From Pyrinomonadaceae bacterium (GTDB lineage: Bacteria; Acidobacteriota; Blastocatellia; Pyrinomonadales; Pyrinomonadaceae): a stretch of DNA of 64,000 bases. How positions within the stretch are numbered: the stretch's first letter is position 1; each line of letters starts with the position of its first letter. The position numbers and the translations under genes are program-made. The DNA lies in NCBI GenBank assembly GCA_030841105.1, contig JAVEDE010000078.1, positions 1 through 64,000 on the forward strand. Reading direction: 5' to 3'. Shown here piece by piece: positions 17,495-23,947 of this stretch. The notes below the pieces were generated by a model that saw only the letters and a program-made list of their open reading frames with translations, did not search any database and was not told the DNA's origin.

Positions 17495-18388
17495 TCAAAT
17501 CACGCAGCAACCGATCAACGCTTTCTGATAGGAGTCGTGATCTTTCCAGCGCGTGAAGTCTCCAATGTTGCGCGTGTTCTTAAGGTACGCAGGCCAGCCC
17601 GCGTTGATATGCATGACCGCATCATCCAGCCGGATGGGAAATAGAACCGTGCGCTTTTGCTCGCGCTCCTTAGCCAGCGCGGTTTCCACCTCCTGCTGCA
17701 CCCACTGACTCCTGACGGATGTCTCGGAGAGTACAAGCAATAATTTATCATGCACGCGGATTGATTCGTCTATGCCTGTTCTTATCTCCGCGCCTATCTT
17801 CAAATCTTCGGGAGCGAACCAGCAGCGCACGCCGTTGCCCTGTAAGTCGGCATAGAGACGTTCGGCGAAGTCTTGATCTTTGCTCGAATAGCTGATGAAG
17901 CAGGAATAGAACTGGATGGGTTCGAGGGCGGCGACGAGCGCGGGGATTTGGACGATGAAGGGCTCGGGCACGCCGCCGCCGCGCAGGAACGCTTCCGGTA
18001 TCTTTCCCGCAGATTTATAGAGCGTATCAATGCCGACGGTTGACGGATAAATATGCCTAACGGTTTCGAGTCCTTTAGCTTCGCTCAGGCCAATGTCTGC
18101 CAACGTAGTACCGCCCATTCTGCTGCCGGTGAAATCCGCCCCGTCTACCATTGAACGCCTGAGGACTGCGCCTCTGAGGTATGCGCCTCTGAGGTCTGTG
18201 CCGCTGAGGTCTGTGCCGCTGAGGTCTGCGCCAGTGAGGTCTGCGCCAGTAAGGTATGCGCCGTTGAGGTATGCGCCGTTGAGGTGTGCGCCGTTGAGGT
18301 GTGGCACTATTGCACGATACTCCTTCCTCCACTCATTCCACACCTTCACCCCTTTTTTCAAAATCTCAAGATGTTCAGGATTAGCCAT
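17495..18388 (-). CDS. Pentapeptide-repeat TIR-domain protein (copy 2), C-terminus frameshifted
   Basis: A 297-residue paralogue of the protein at 14494-15519. Residues 30-95 are regular pentapeptide repeats (AYLTG, ADLTG, TDLSG, AYLRG). The TIR domain runs from about 158: FYSCFISYSSKDQDFA, CWFAPEDLKIGAEI and SQWVQQE with W229 and E233. Comparison with copy 1 shows a one-base deletion at about 17517 (GCGTTTGAC became GCGTTGATC). The conserved ending RLLRDLKA is therefore replaced by ALIGCCVI and a stop, shortening the protein by about 20 residues. The TIR core is intact. The ATG at 18388 is preferred over an upstream GTG because it aligns with copy 1; GGAG lies about 10 bases upstream. Confidence 0.88.
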   Translation of the reverse strand: MANPEHLEILKKGVKVWNEWRKEYRAIVPHLNGAHLNGAYLNGAYLTGADLTGADLSGTDLSGTDLRGAYLRGAVLRRSMVDGADFTGSRMGGTTLADIGLSEAKGLETVRHIYPSTVGIDTLYKSAGKIPEAFLRGGGVPEPFIVQIPALVAALEPIQFYSCFISYSSKDQDFAERLYADLQGNGVRCWFAPEDLKIGAEIRTGIDESIRVHDKLLLVLSETSVRSQWVQQEVETALAKEREQKRTVLFPIRLDDAVMHINAGWPAYLKNTRNIGDFTRWKDHDSYQKALIGCCVI

Positions 18389-18447
18389 CGCGGGCACGCT
18401 CCGGTGAGAGGCTTGCTACTTCTTACTGCTTTTCTTCGCTTCGGACT

Positions 18448-18687
18448 TCAAGATCGCTTCTTTGGCCGTCTTCGCTTTTCGTTTGGAAAGTCTAAGAAAT
18501 CCTCTATGCTGTCGGTAATAGTAAGTAGCCCACGCCGCATATTCATTAATAAAGTTTGTACTCTTTCATCATAGATTTTCTTAAGTTCTTCATCGCTTTT
18601 CTGTACGCGATCCGCCTGTTTAATTATCTTCGGCCTACGAAGCACACCACCTTCATCGTCCCCGTTCAAGCCATCTCGCGCACTCAT
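18448..18687 (-). CDS. 79-residue charged helical protein
   Basis: A small protein beginning MSARDGLNGDDEGG and continuing with an amphipathic helix (KSDEELKKIYDERVQTLLMNM), then a short acidic helix (DSIEDFLDFP), and a basic tail (RRRPKKRS). The ATG overlaps the stop of the preceding gene by four bases (ATGA), which supports its reality. Just after the acidic helix, the minus-one frame encodes a longer Lys-rich ending (SKRKAKTAKEAILKSEAKK then SSKK and stop). Function is unknown. Confidence 0.65.
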   Translation of the reverse strand: MSARDGLNGDDEGGVLRRPKIIKQADRVQKSDEELKKIYDERVQTLLMNMRRGLLTITDSIEDFLDFPNEKRRRPKKRS

Positions 18688-18872
18688 TTCTTACTGCCTT
18701 TCTTGGCCGCCTGCGCGCGCAGCGTCTTCAACTTCTTATCACCTCTTGTGTCCCTCCCGTCTGGATTCCTAACAGTGCCAGGCGGAACACCGTGCTTCTT
18801 CTCAAATGCTTTGACAGTCATATCCCCTCTATCTTTGCGCGGTTTTTTGGTGGCAGATTTCTTAGTGGTCAT
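18684..18872 (-). CDS. 62-residue Lys-rich protein
   Basis: Highly basic throughout (MTTKKSATKKPRKDRGD start, AQAAKKGSKK end). The middle MTVKAFEKKHGVPPGTVRNPDG looks like a short HTH-type or nucleic-acid-binding motif, but it is too short to assign. It overlaps the downstream gene by four bases, so it is the first of a coupled pair ahead of TIR copy 2. A 16-codon Lys-rich frame ends at its start codon. Confidence 0.6.
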   Translation of the reverse strand: MTTKKSATKKPRKDRGDMTVKAFEKKHGVPPGTVRNPDGRDTRGDKKLKTLRAQAAKKGSKK

Positions 18873-18919
18873 CTTGTTCTACCTTTCTTCGTCGCTTTCT
18901 TCGTTGACGGCCTCCCCAT
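18869..18919 (-). other. 16-codon Lys-rich mini-frame at a gene junction
   Basis: Reads MGRPSTKKATKKGRTR and stops within the ATG of the next gene (TGA overlapping ATG). A sister mini-frame, MGRPSTKKNAKKGSKG, occupies 19798-19848 at another junction of the same array. It could be a coupling leader or the remains of a Lys-rich C-terminal tail. Translation is unproven. Confidence 0.35.
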
Positions 18920-19068
18920 CTTCGGCGGCTCGAAATCAATAATCAATCATTCGATGGCGATAGAGGTGTAATAGGAGCACCCTGTGAACGGTTGCTGGCA
19001 AGGAAATTCAGGCACATATCACCTCCCGTTTAGGTAATAACATGATCGGGACGATGCGACGATCTTTG

Positions 19069-19782
19069 TCAGAAGCCTAACAGCTTGATCCTGATATAAA
19101 CGCCTACAACTGTGAAGAGAATGAAGCCAATGAACCCTAATACAATCCAACTCAACTGCTTTTTGCGTTTCTCATTCAATCTAGTTTCAAACGTGCTATA
19201 TGGTTTGTATTTCGTGACAAAAAACATTCCAAGCAAACCTCCACACACGGCCGCGAACCCGCCTACAATGATTGGATAATATGCAAAATGTATGCGAAGT
19301 GCGAACGCAAGGAGATGGATTATTATTGCCGTGAGAAAACCGCTTAAAACTGCCCCGAACCACTGAAATAAGTAGTTATTAGTCTTATAGCTATTCAGAA
19401 TTGAGATGACTTCAGCACTAATTCCGGTAGCTACTTCCCGTGCCGAATTACCTTCGTATGAAATTTGAAGATTAGTAGCATTATTTGTAAGTCCAAACTC
19501 TATTCTTATATCCAGATTACTCTCACTATTTTTCCAAGCCGAACCCCTGATCTTTAATAATTGTGTGTCATCTGGGAAATAAGTCCTATGGAAATCTTCT
19601 ACGCTTTTAAGTACTTCAACTCCCGACGAGTCGAAAACAGTGAAGTCATATTTCTTAATCAGTATGTCGTTTTTGGGAGGAATAAATTCTGACAGCTTCC
19701 TACCGATATATTGCTCTAATTCAAGTAGTAGCTTTCTTTCAATAAAGCATGAGGGTAGTTTTTTGGTTAATAAATAGGACAT
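19069..19782 (-). CDS. Three-helix membrane protein of unknown function
   Basis: A 237-residue protein. The N-terminal 140 residues form a soluble alpha/beta region (KYDFTVFDSSGVEVLKSVEDF, DIRIEFGLTNN). Membrane segments follow at about 145-165, 170-192 and 214-235, and the chain ends in a short basic tail. The layout (sensor-like soluble part, then helices) resembles membrane effectors of defence clusters, but no family is recognised. It lies between the HNH gene and the small Lys-rich genes on the same strand. AT content is clearly higher than in the flanking chromosome. Confidence 0.7.
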   Translation of the reverse strand: MSYLLTKKLPSCFIERKLLLELEQYIGRKLSEFIPPKNDILIKKYDFTVFDSSGVEVLKSVEDFHRTYFPDDTQLLKIRGSAWKNSESNLDIRIEFGLTNNATNLQISYEGNSAREVATGISAEVISILNSYKTNNYLFQWFGAVLSGFLTAIIIHLLAFALRIHFAYYPIIVGGFAAVCGGLLGMFFVTKYKPYSTFETRLNEKRKKQLSWIVLGFIGFILFTVVGVYIRIKLLGF

Positions 19783-19797
19783 TTTGAAGATGCAAGT

Positions 19798-19848
19798 TTA
19801 GCCCTTACTACCTTTCTTCGCGTTCTTCTTCGTTGACGGTCTCCCCAT
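19798..19848 (-). other. 16-codon Lys-rich mini-frame between HNH and membrane-protein genes
   Basis: Reads MGRPSTKKNAKKGSKG, 13 bases after the HNH stop and 15 bases before the next ATG. Its near identity to the mini-frame at 18869-18919 shows a shared junction sequence. Whether it is translated is unknown. Confidence 0.35.
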
Positions 19849-19861
19849 CTTCACGACATCG

Positions 19862-20380
19862 CTACATCGAATCGTGTTTTCCTAAATTACACTCGACGCA
19901 GGCGGTGACTAGGTTTGTGGGTTCATATGAGCCGCCTTTTGAAACGGGAATTACATGGTCAACGTGTAGCTCAACTTTGGGAGCAGCGCGTCCGCAATAC
20001 TGGCATGTGAAGCTGTCGCGTTTAAGGATACGAAAGCGAAAGCGTAAACCTATTGACCGTCTGCTTGACTGTTTGTCTTTTGTGCATTGGTCGCGGCAGT
20101 TTGCACATGTTAGTGAGAGGTTGGCGTAGTGATCTTTGAAATCATCCCTTGTGGCGAACTCGCGCAGACAGCTACCGCACTTGCGGAAATATGGCAGGGG
20201 TTTACGGGGAGGGTAATACTTCGCCTCGATCCTTCCGCACACGTGAGACGCTTCCTTGAAACTCCCGCGCACTATCGCCGAGTGAACGCGCTTGCCTGTC
20301 AGGTGTCGGACTTCATCCGGCAATTTAACGCTCACAAGCCAGCCGCGCCTTGTACTCTTTATTGAACTGCCTGCAATCAT
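19862..20380 (-). CDS. HNH endonuclease
   Basis: A 172-residue protein. The C-terminus is a clear HNH nuclease: CQYC (126-129), VDHVIPVSKGG with the catalytic H142, the Asn in PTNLVTACVECN (N156), and the second zinc pair C161/C164. An additional N-terminal zinc-finger-like region has C68-x2-C71, H84 and C92-x2-C95. Residues 1-60 include a basic DNA-contact-like part (GWLVSVKLPDEVRHLTGK). HNH enzymes nick or cut DNA. In mobile elements they serve as homing, restriction or packaging nucleases; which one applies here cannot be told. It is the second gene of the minus-strand array after the HTH protein. Confidence 0.9.
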   Translation of the reverse strand: MIAGSSIKSTRRGWLVSVKLPDEVRHLTGKRVHSAIVRGSFKEASHVCGRIEAKYYPPRKPLPYFRKCGSCLREFATRDDFKDHYANLSLTCANCRDQCTKDKQSSRRSIGLRFRFRILKRDSFTCQYCGRAAPKVELHVDHVIPVSKGGSYEPTNLVTACVECNLGKHDSM

Positions 20381-20389
20381 GGCACAGCC

Positions 20390-20671
20390 TTAAATATCTT
20401 TCCCTTTCTTGCTTGCTTTCTTCGACAGCCTACTCACGCTCCGCTCTCCAAATCCTTCTAAGTCGGTCGCCAGTTTCGTCGTTTTTGGCCTGCCACGCTT
20501 TATTTCTGGCGACGGCGTATCTTCTGGTATTTGCCAGAAATGGCCTGTAGGCATTTCTGTCTTCACGGCCTGTGGGAGTTTGCCGCTTTGTAGCCAAGAC
20601 ATCACTGTTGGGTATGGCTTGCCGATCCTCTCTGCATACTGTTTTGGTGAAAGCATCTTCTTGTTTTTCAT
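20390..20671 (-). CDS. Small HTH DNA-binding protein, candidate regulator
   Basis: A 93-residue protein. Residues 7-50 (MLSPKQYAERIGKPYPTVMSWL, then a GHFWQIPED wing) match excisionase/MerR-type helix-turn-helix proteins. A basic linker GRPKTTK and a Lys-rich tail (SKKASKKGKDI) follow. It is the first gene of the minus-strand array and sits directly behind a divergent control region with three palindromic operators, so it is the natural candidate for their binding protein. That is inference. A helper role in excision is possible, although another HTH gene lies closer to the integrase. Confidence 0.75.
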   Translation of the reverse strand: MKNKKMLSPKQYAERIGKPYPTVMSWLQSGKLPQAVKTEMPTGHFWQIPEDTPSPEIKRGRPKTTKLATDLEGFGERSVSRLSKKASKKGKDI

Positions 20672-20680
20672 TCATAACAT

Positions 20681-20693
20681 CATAGTCTCTATA
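20681..20693. promoter_or_regulatory. Operator site 1 (CATAG-N3-CTATA)
   Basis: A one-mismatch copy of the 13-bp palindrome found at sites 2 and 3. It overlaps the expected transcription start of the minus-strand array. Confidence 0.6.
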
Positions 20694-20695
20694 CC

Positions 20696-20723
20696 ATTAT
20701 ACGACAAGAGACATATATTGCAA
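20696..20723 (-). promoter_or_regulatory. Sigma-70-type promoter of the minus-strand array
   Basis: On the minus strand, TTGCAA (20723-20718), a 16-base spacer and a perfect TATAAT (20701-20696). It starts transcription towards the HTH gene at 20671, with operator site 1 at the start point. Confidence 0.7.
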
Positions 20724-20730
20724 GAATAAT

Positions 20731-20745
20731 TCATAGATGCTATGA
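20731..20745. promoter_or_regulatory. Operator site 2 (TCATAG-N3-CTATGA)
   Basis: A perfect 15-bp palindrome between the two divergent promoters. Its centre lies 51 bp from site 1 and 30 bp from site 3, close to whole helical turns. Confidence 0.75.
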
Positions 20746-20751
20746 ACTTAC

Positions 20752-20781
20752 TTGACAAAGACATAGGGTCTATGAGATTAT
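20752..20781 (+). promoter_or_regulatory. Sigma-70-type promoter of the plus-strand small genes
   Basis: TTGACA (20752-20757), an 18-base spacer and GATTAT (20776-20781). Operator site 3 fills the spacer. Confidence 0.7.
20762..20774. promoter_or_regulatory. Operator site 3 (CATAG-N3-CTATG)
   Basis: A perfect 13-bp palindrome placed exactly between the -35 and -10 boxes of the rightward promoter, where a bound protein would block RNA polymerase. Confidence 0.75.
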
Positions 20782-20821
20782 CTCTCCTGTCAGACAGCAT
20801 CAACTAACGGAGCAAACGACC

Positions 20822-21016
20822 ATGACCGCCACCGAAAAGAAACTGGAAGCCCTGAAACGCACGATCAACCTGATCTCGCGCATCGCTCGCGACATCCAGA
20901 CGGAAGATTACGAGAGCATTGATGCTCTCATCCGCGCTGCCTCTGACGCCGACGCCCACCTTTTCGAGTTGCGGTTGGAACTGTCCGAAACGGGCGAACT
21001 GGCGCAAGCAGCCTAA
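20822..21016 (+). CDS. 64-residue helical protein
   Basis: A small acidic protein, MTATEKKLEALKRTINLISR at the start, almost entirely predicted as two helices, ending GELAQAA. The ribosome site ggag lies 10 bases upstream, and the operator-controlled promoter lies 40-70 bases upstream. It is the first gene of the rightward unit. No family is recognised. Its position opposite an HTH gene is that of an early-control or antitoxin-like gene (inference). Confidence 0.65.
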   Translation: MTATEKKLEALKRTINLISRIARDIQTEDYESIDALIRAASDADAHLFELRLELSETGELAQAA

Positions 21017-21070
21017 GTCAACACAGGGGCGCGGTGTGAAGCCGCGCCCCTCTCTGGAAAGGATCGCATC

Positions 21071-21382
21071 ATGGCCACACGACTCAAACAAATTCCGCTC
21101 ACGCCGACGAAAGAACATGAGCGCAACGCGCGCCGCGTGGCCGTTTTCGTGAACGATCCGACCGCCCCGCGCCTAGTCCGAAACGCGCTGCTTTCGGCCT
21201 TAGTCGAGGCGGCGGAAGTCACGGAGTCGCGGATTTTCTACGCGCCCGAAAACGGCGGCGAGATTCAAGTCTCTCCGGCCGATCTGGCGTGGCTGTTCTG
21301 CATAGCCGAAGCGCGCGATCTGGACTTCCAGCGCGGCGGCGTCGTGGACTCGAAAGGGGAGTTCATTCAGAAGCGTAAATAA
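21071..21382 (+). CDS. 103-residue protein of unknown function
   Basis: Starts after a good ribosome site (ggaaagg), 54 bases behind the previous gene. The sequence is mixed alpha/beta (RRVAVFVNDPTAPRLVRNALLSALVEAAE; SRIFYAPENGGEIQVSPADLAWLF) with a basic tail (IQKRK). Codon usage agrees with a real gene. No motif for a function is visible; it probably shares the transcript of the 64-residue gene. Confidence 0.65.
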   Translation: MATRLKQIPLTPTKEHERNARRVAVFVNDPTAPRLVRNALLSALVEAAEVTESRIFYAPENGGEIQVSPADLAWLFCIAEARDLDFQRGGVVDSKGEFIQKRK

Positions 21383-21618
21383 GAAGCGCACAAATTAAGC
21401 GCACGGTCGTGTGTCTCTGGAAAAGTTTACAGCCGTGCATGTATCAATGAGCGCCCATAAAAGACGAGGCAGACGCTCATAATTTCAGCATCGCTCCGCT
21501 GCTCAGAATTTTCTCGCGGAGCCGCGCAATTGTTGTATATTCCCGCTGGACACACGAAGAGTGCGCCGCCTGTGAGCCTCACAGCAGCTTACAAACTAGC
21601 TTGAACTATTCCGCTGGC
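21383..21618. other. Non-coding gap with imperfect hairpin
   Basis: Holds an imperfect inverted pair (atgagcg / cgctcat, about 21446-21481) that may end the rightward small-gene transcript. No coding frame is credible. Confidence 0.4.
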
Positions 21619-21843
21619 TTAGAGCAGCGGTATCAGAGTTTGCAGCACGCTGAGCGTGATCTCCATCAAGGTATCGTCTTTCGACGCGGGAGCGGCCTTG
21701 TCCGTCCAGATTAGGCCGTTTGCCTGCGGCGGTGGCGGAGGAGGAGTTTTCTCTGTCCACATTACGCCTTCACCGGCGAAGGTGGATGTTGAGAATACAA
21801 ACGCCAATACCACGGCGGCGAGAGCATTTCGATAGCTTTTCAT
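21619..21843 (-). CDS. 74-residue exported peptide
   Basis: From the ATG at 21843 the protein has a clean signal peptide (MKSYRNALAAVVLAFVFSTS, cut near FAG). Two short similar units follow (GVMWTEKTPPPPPP and GLIWTDKAAPASKDD), and a hydrophobic end (LMEITLSVLQTLIPLL). Upstream in-frame codons would put the signal peptide 38 residues inside, so the shorter start was chosen; GGAATGAAGAG lies just ahead of it. The gene diverges from the TPR-Fis-receiver regulator gene across a 10-bp-arm palindrome. Small exported peptides next to TPR regulators recall peptide-signalling pairs such as Rap/Phr, but no homology is claimed. Confidence 0.6.
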   Translation of the reverse strand: MKSYRNALAAVVLAFVFSTSTFAGEGVMWTEKTPPPPPPQANGLIWTDKAAPASKDDTLMEITLSVLQTLIPLL

Positions 21844-21897
21844 CTCTTCATTCCTTTTGAGGTAGTTGGTGACATCAGACCCTTCTGATTTTGATTT

Positions 21898-21922
21898 GCG
21901 TCCTATCCCACTGATAGGACGC
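21898..21922. promoter_or_regulatory. Palindrome between divergent peptide and regulator genes
   Basis: Perfect 10-bp arms (gcgtcctatc / gataggacgc) around 5 bases. It lies 55 bases from each start codon. Probably an operator, or a leader hairpin. Confidence 0.65.
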
Positions 21923-21976
21923 GGCTTAAGCCTACCTGAAACTTTCTCAGCAAGCACAAAGAAAGCGAGTCCTCAC

Positions 21977-23887
21977 ATGACTTTAGCTGAATCATTGTTA
22001 AAGCAGTTGGAAAACCCTGCGTTGAGCCGTGACGAGCGGGCGCGGCTTCAATGCCAAATAGCGGCGGACTTAGAGCACAGAGGCCAATACGAAGCGGCGC
22101 GCGATGCACTCGCCGAGCTATGGCGGGGCGTAGGCAGACGCCCTCCACTAGACGGGTTATCCGAGTTAACCGCCGCAGAGGTACTTTTGCGCGTTGGTTC
22201 GCTCTCTGGTTACTTAGGCAGTATCGGACAGATAGACAGAGCGCAAGAAGATGCGAAAGACTTAATCAGCGAAAGTATAACCCGTTTTGAAGCTCTTGGA
22301 GAGGCAACAATGATAGCCGCCGCGCAGAGCGAGCTTGCTTTCTGCTACCGTCGCGCAGGAGCACATGATGAGGCGCGGGTACTTTATCATCAGGCACTGG
22401 AGCGACTTACCGACAGCAGCGAGAAAGAGTTGCGGGCTAAAATAATCCTGCGCCTTGCAGTCGTTGAGTCATTTTGTGGCCGCTATAACGACGCACTGCG
22501 CATCCTCCTAGATTCAGCCGAGTTATTTGAGGAAAGCACCAGCGATGCGCTGAAAGGAAAATTCCATAATGATCTTTCCCTTATCCTCATGTTCTTAGGC
22601 CAAGCCGAACATCGTCCAGATTATACAGACCGCGCGATCATCGAATATACAGCGGCATCGGTTCATTTCGAGCGGGCAGGCCATACCAGTTATTTAGCCC
22701 GCGCAGAAAACAATCTGGGATTCTTGCTTCATACCGTCGGGCGATACGATGAAGCCTATGATCACTTGAACCGTGCGCGCCGATTGTTCATCACCCTAAG
22801 TGAGCAAGGCAATATAGCGCAGGTGGATGAGACGCGCGCCCGTGTCCTGTTAGCACAGGACAAGCTGCGCGGAGCTGAGAGCGCGATCCGAGAGGCCGTG
22901 CGGGTGCTTTCGAAAGGCGGCGAGCAGGGTTTATTAGCTGAAGCCCTCACCACGCAAGGCCGCGTCCTGTCCAAACTCGGCAACTTCGTTGAATCGCTCG
23001 ATACGTTGAGACGCGCTGCCAACCTCGCCGAACAAGCCGGGGCGGTTGAAGATGCCGGGCACGCCTTGATCTCATTAATGGAGGAACACGCTGACCGCAT
23101 CACGGAGGATGACCTATTAGAGACATACGAGCGCGCACATAACTTGCTTAAAGAGACGCAAGATGCCGAGACGATCAAACGCCTGCGCGCTTGTGCCCTC
23201 CGCATCGTGTCTAACCGTCGCACGTCCCTGTCACAGCGAAGGGTTCGCAGCCTCGCGGATTTCTGGGCGAACTTCGATCTCAACGAGAAGGTGCACACTT
23301 ACGAAGCAAGATATGTGCGGCAGGCTTTGATAGACGCGCAAGGCAGTGTCACGCGCGCCGCACGGCTGCTCGGTTTGCACCATCATGCGACGCTCGCATC
23401 CATGCTAGACGAAGGAGGTAGGCATAAAGACCTCGCCTACTTGCGCACCCCGCCCGAACCCCGCAAGCAGAGCATTATCAACCGCAAGAGTCGTCGCCAA
23501 CGCACTAAAGCGCGCACCATCAACATTCTCTGCGTCGAAGATTATCAGGTGGTGGCTGACGCCGTAAAAGAAACCTTAGAAGAACTAGGCTGGATGGTGG
23601 AACTATCAACCGACGGGACAGAGGCCATGAGCAAGATTGAAAGCAAAGCGCGCTATCATCTGCTCATACTCGATAATCAGTTACCCGGCAAGGACGGCTT
23701 AGAACTCGCGCGACGTGCGCGGCAGCTTCCACACCGGCGACGCATGCCGATCATCATGCTTTCGGCGAGCGACGTTGAGCGTGACGCACTACGCGCGGGC
23801 GTCAATGCTTTTTTACGCAAGCCACAAGACATGGGGCGACTATCGGCGGTGGTGACGCGATTATTGACCAAAAAACCAAATGCGTAG
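21977..23887 (+). CDS. TPR - Fis-type HTH - receiver domain regulator
   Basis: A 636-residue protein with three parts. Residues 1 to about 415 are TPR-like helices (for example AENNLGFLLHTVGRYDEAYDHL). Residues 440-480 match the Fis-type helix-turn-helix of sigma-54 activators (RYVRQALIDAQGSVTRAARLLGL). Residues 515-630 are a CheY-like receiver with the acidic pair E521/D522, phospho-acceptor D566 (LLILDNQLPGKDG) and K615 (FLRKP), all intact. The order is unusual: the receiver is C-terminal and no AAA+ domain is present, so it cannot activate sigma-54 polymerase by itself. The ATG at 21977 was chosen over an in-frame upstream codon because the extra 37 residues cross the palindrome. A cognate histidine kinase is not in the window. 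Confidence 0.85.
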   Translation: MTLAESLLKQLENPALSRDERARLQCQIAADLEHRGQYEAARDALAELWRGVGRRPPLDGLSELTAAEVLLRVGSLSGYLGSIGQIDRAQEDAKDLISESITRFEALGEATMIAAAQSELAFCYRRAGAHDEARVLYHQALERLTDSSEKELRAKIILRLAVVESFCGRYNDALRILLDSAELFEESTSDALKGKFHNDLSLILMFLGQAEHRPDYTDRAIIEYTAASVHFERAGHTSYLARAENNLGFLLHTVGRYDEAYDHLNRARRLFITLSEQGNIAQVDETRARVLLAQDKLRGAESAIREAVRVLSKGGEQGLLAEALTTQGRVLSKLGNFVESLDTLRRAANLAEQAGAVEDAGHALISLMEEHADRITEDDLLETYERAHNLLKETQDAETIKRLRACALRIVSNRRTSLSQRRVRSLADFWANFDLNEKVHTYEARYVRQALIDAQGSVTRAARLLGLHHHATLASMLDEGGRHKDLAYLRTPPEPRKQSIINRKSRRQRTKARTINILCVEDYQVVADAVKETLEELGWMVELSTDGTEAMSKIESKARYHLLILDNQLPGKDGLELARRARQLPHRRRMPIIMLSASDVERDALRAGVNAFLRKPQDMGRLSAVVTRLLTKKPNA

Positions 23888-23947
23888 TGCCGCATTCTCG
23901 ATTAATTGTTTTATCCGCGTCTCGCCGGAGTTGGCACACTATCGGGC

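Noticed and set aside
18170..18305. CRISPR-like 15-base periodic repeats
   Set aside because: They are the coding sequence of pentapeptide repeats (15 bases per unit).
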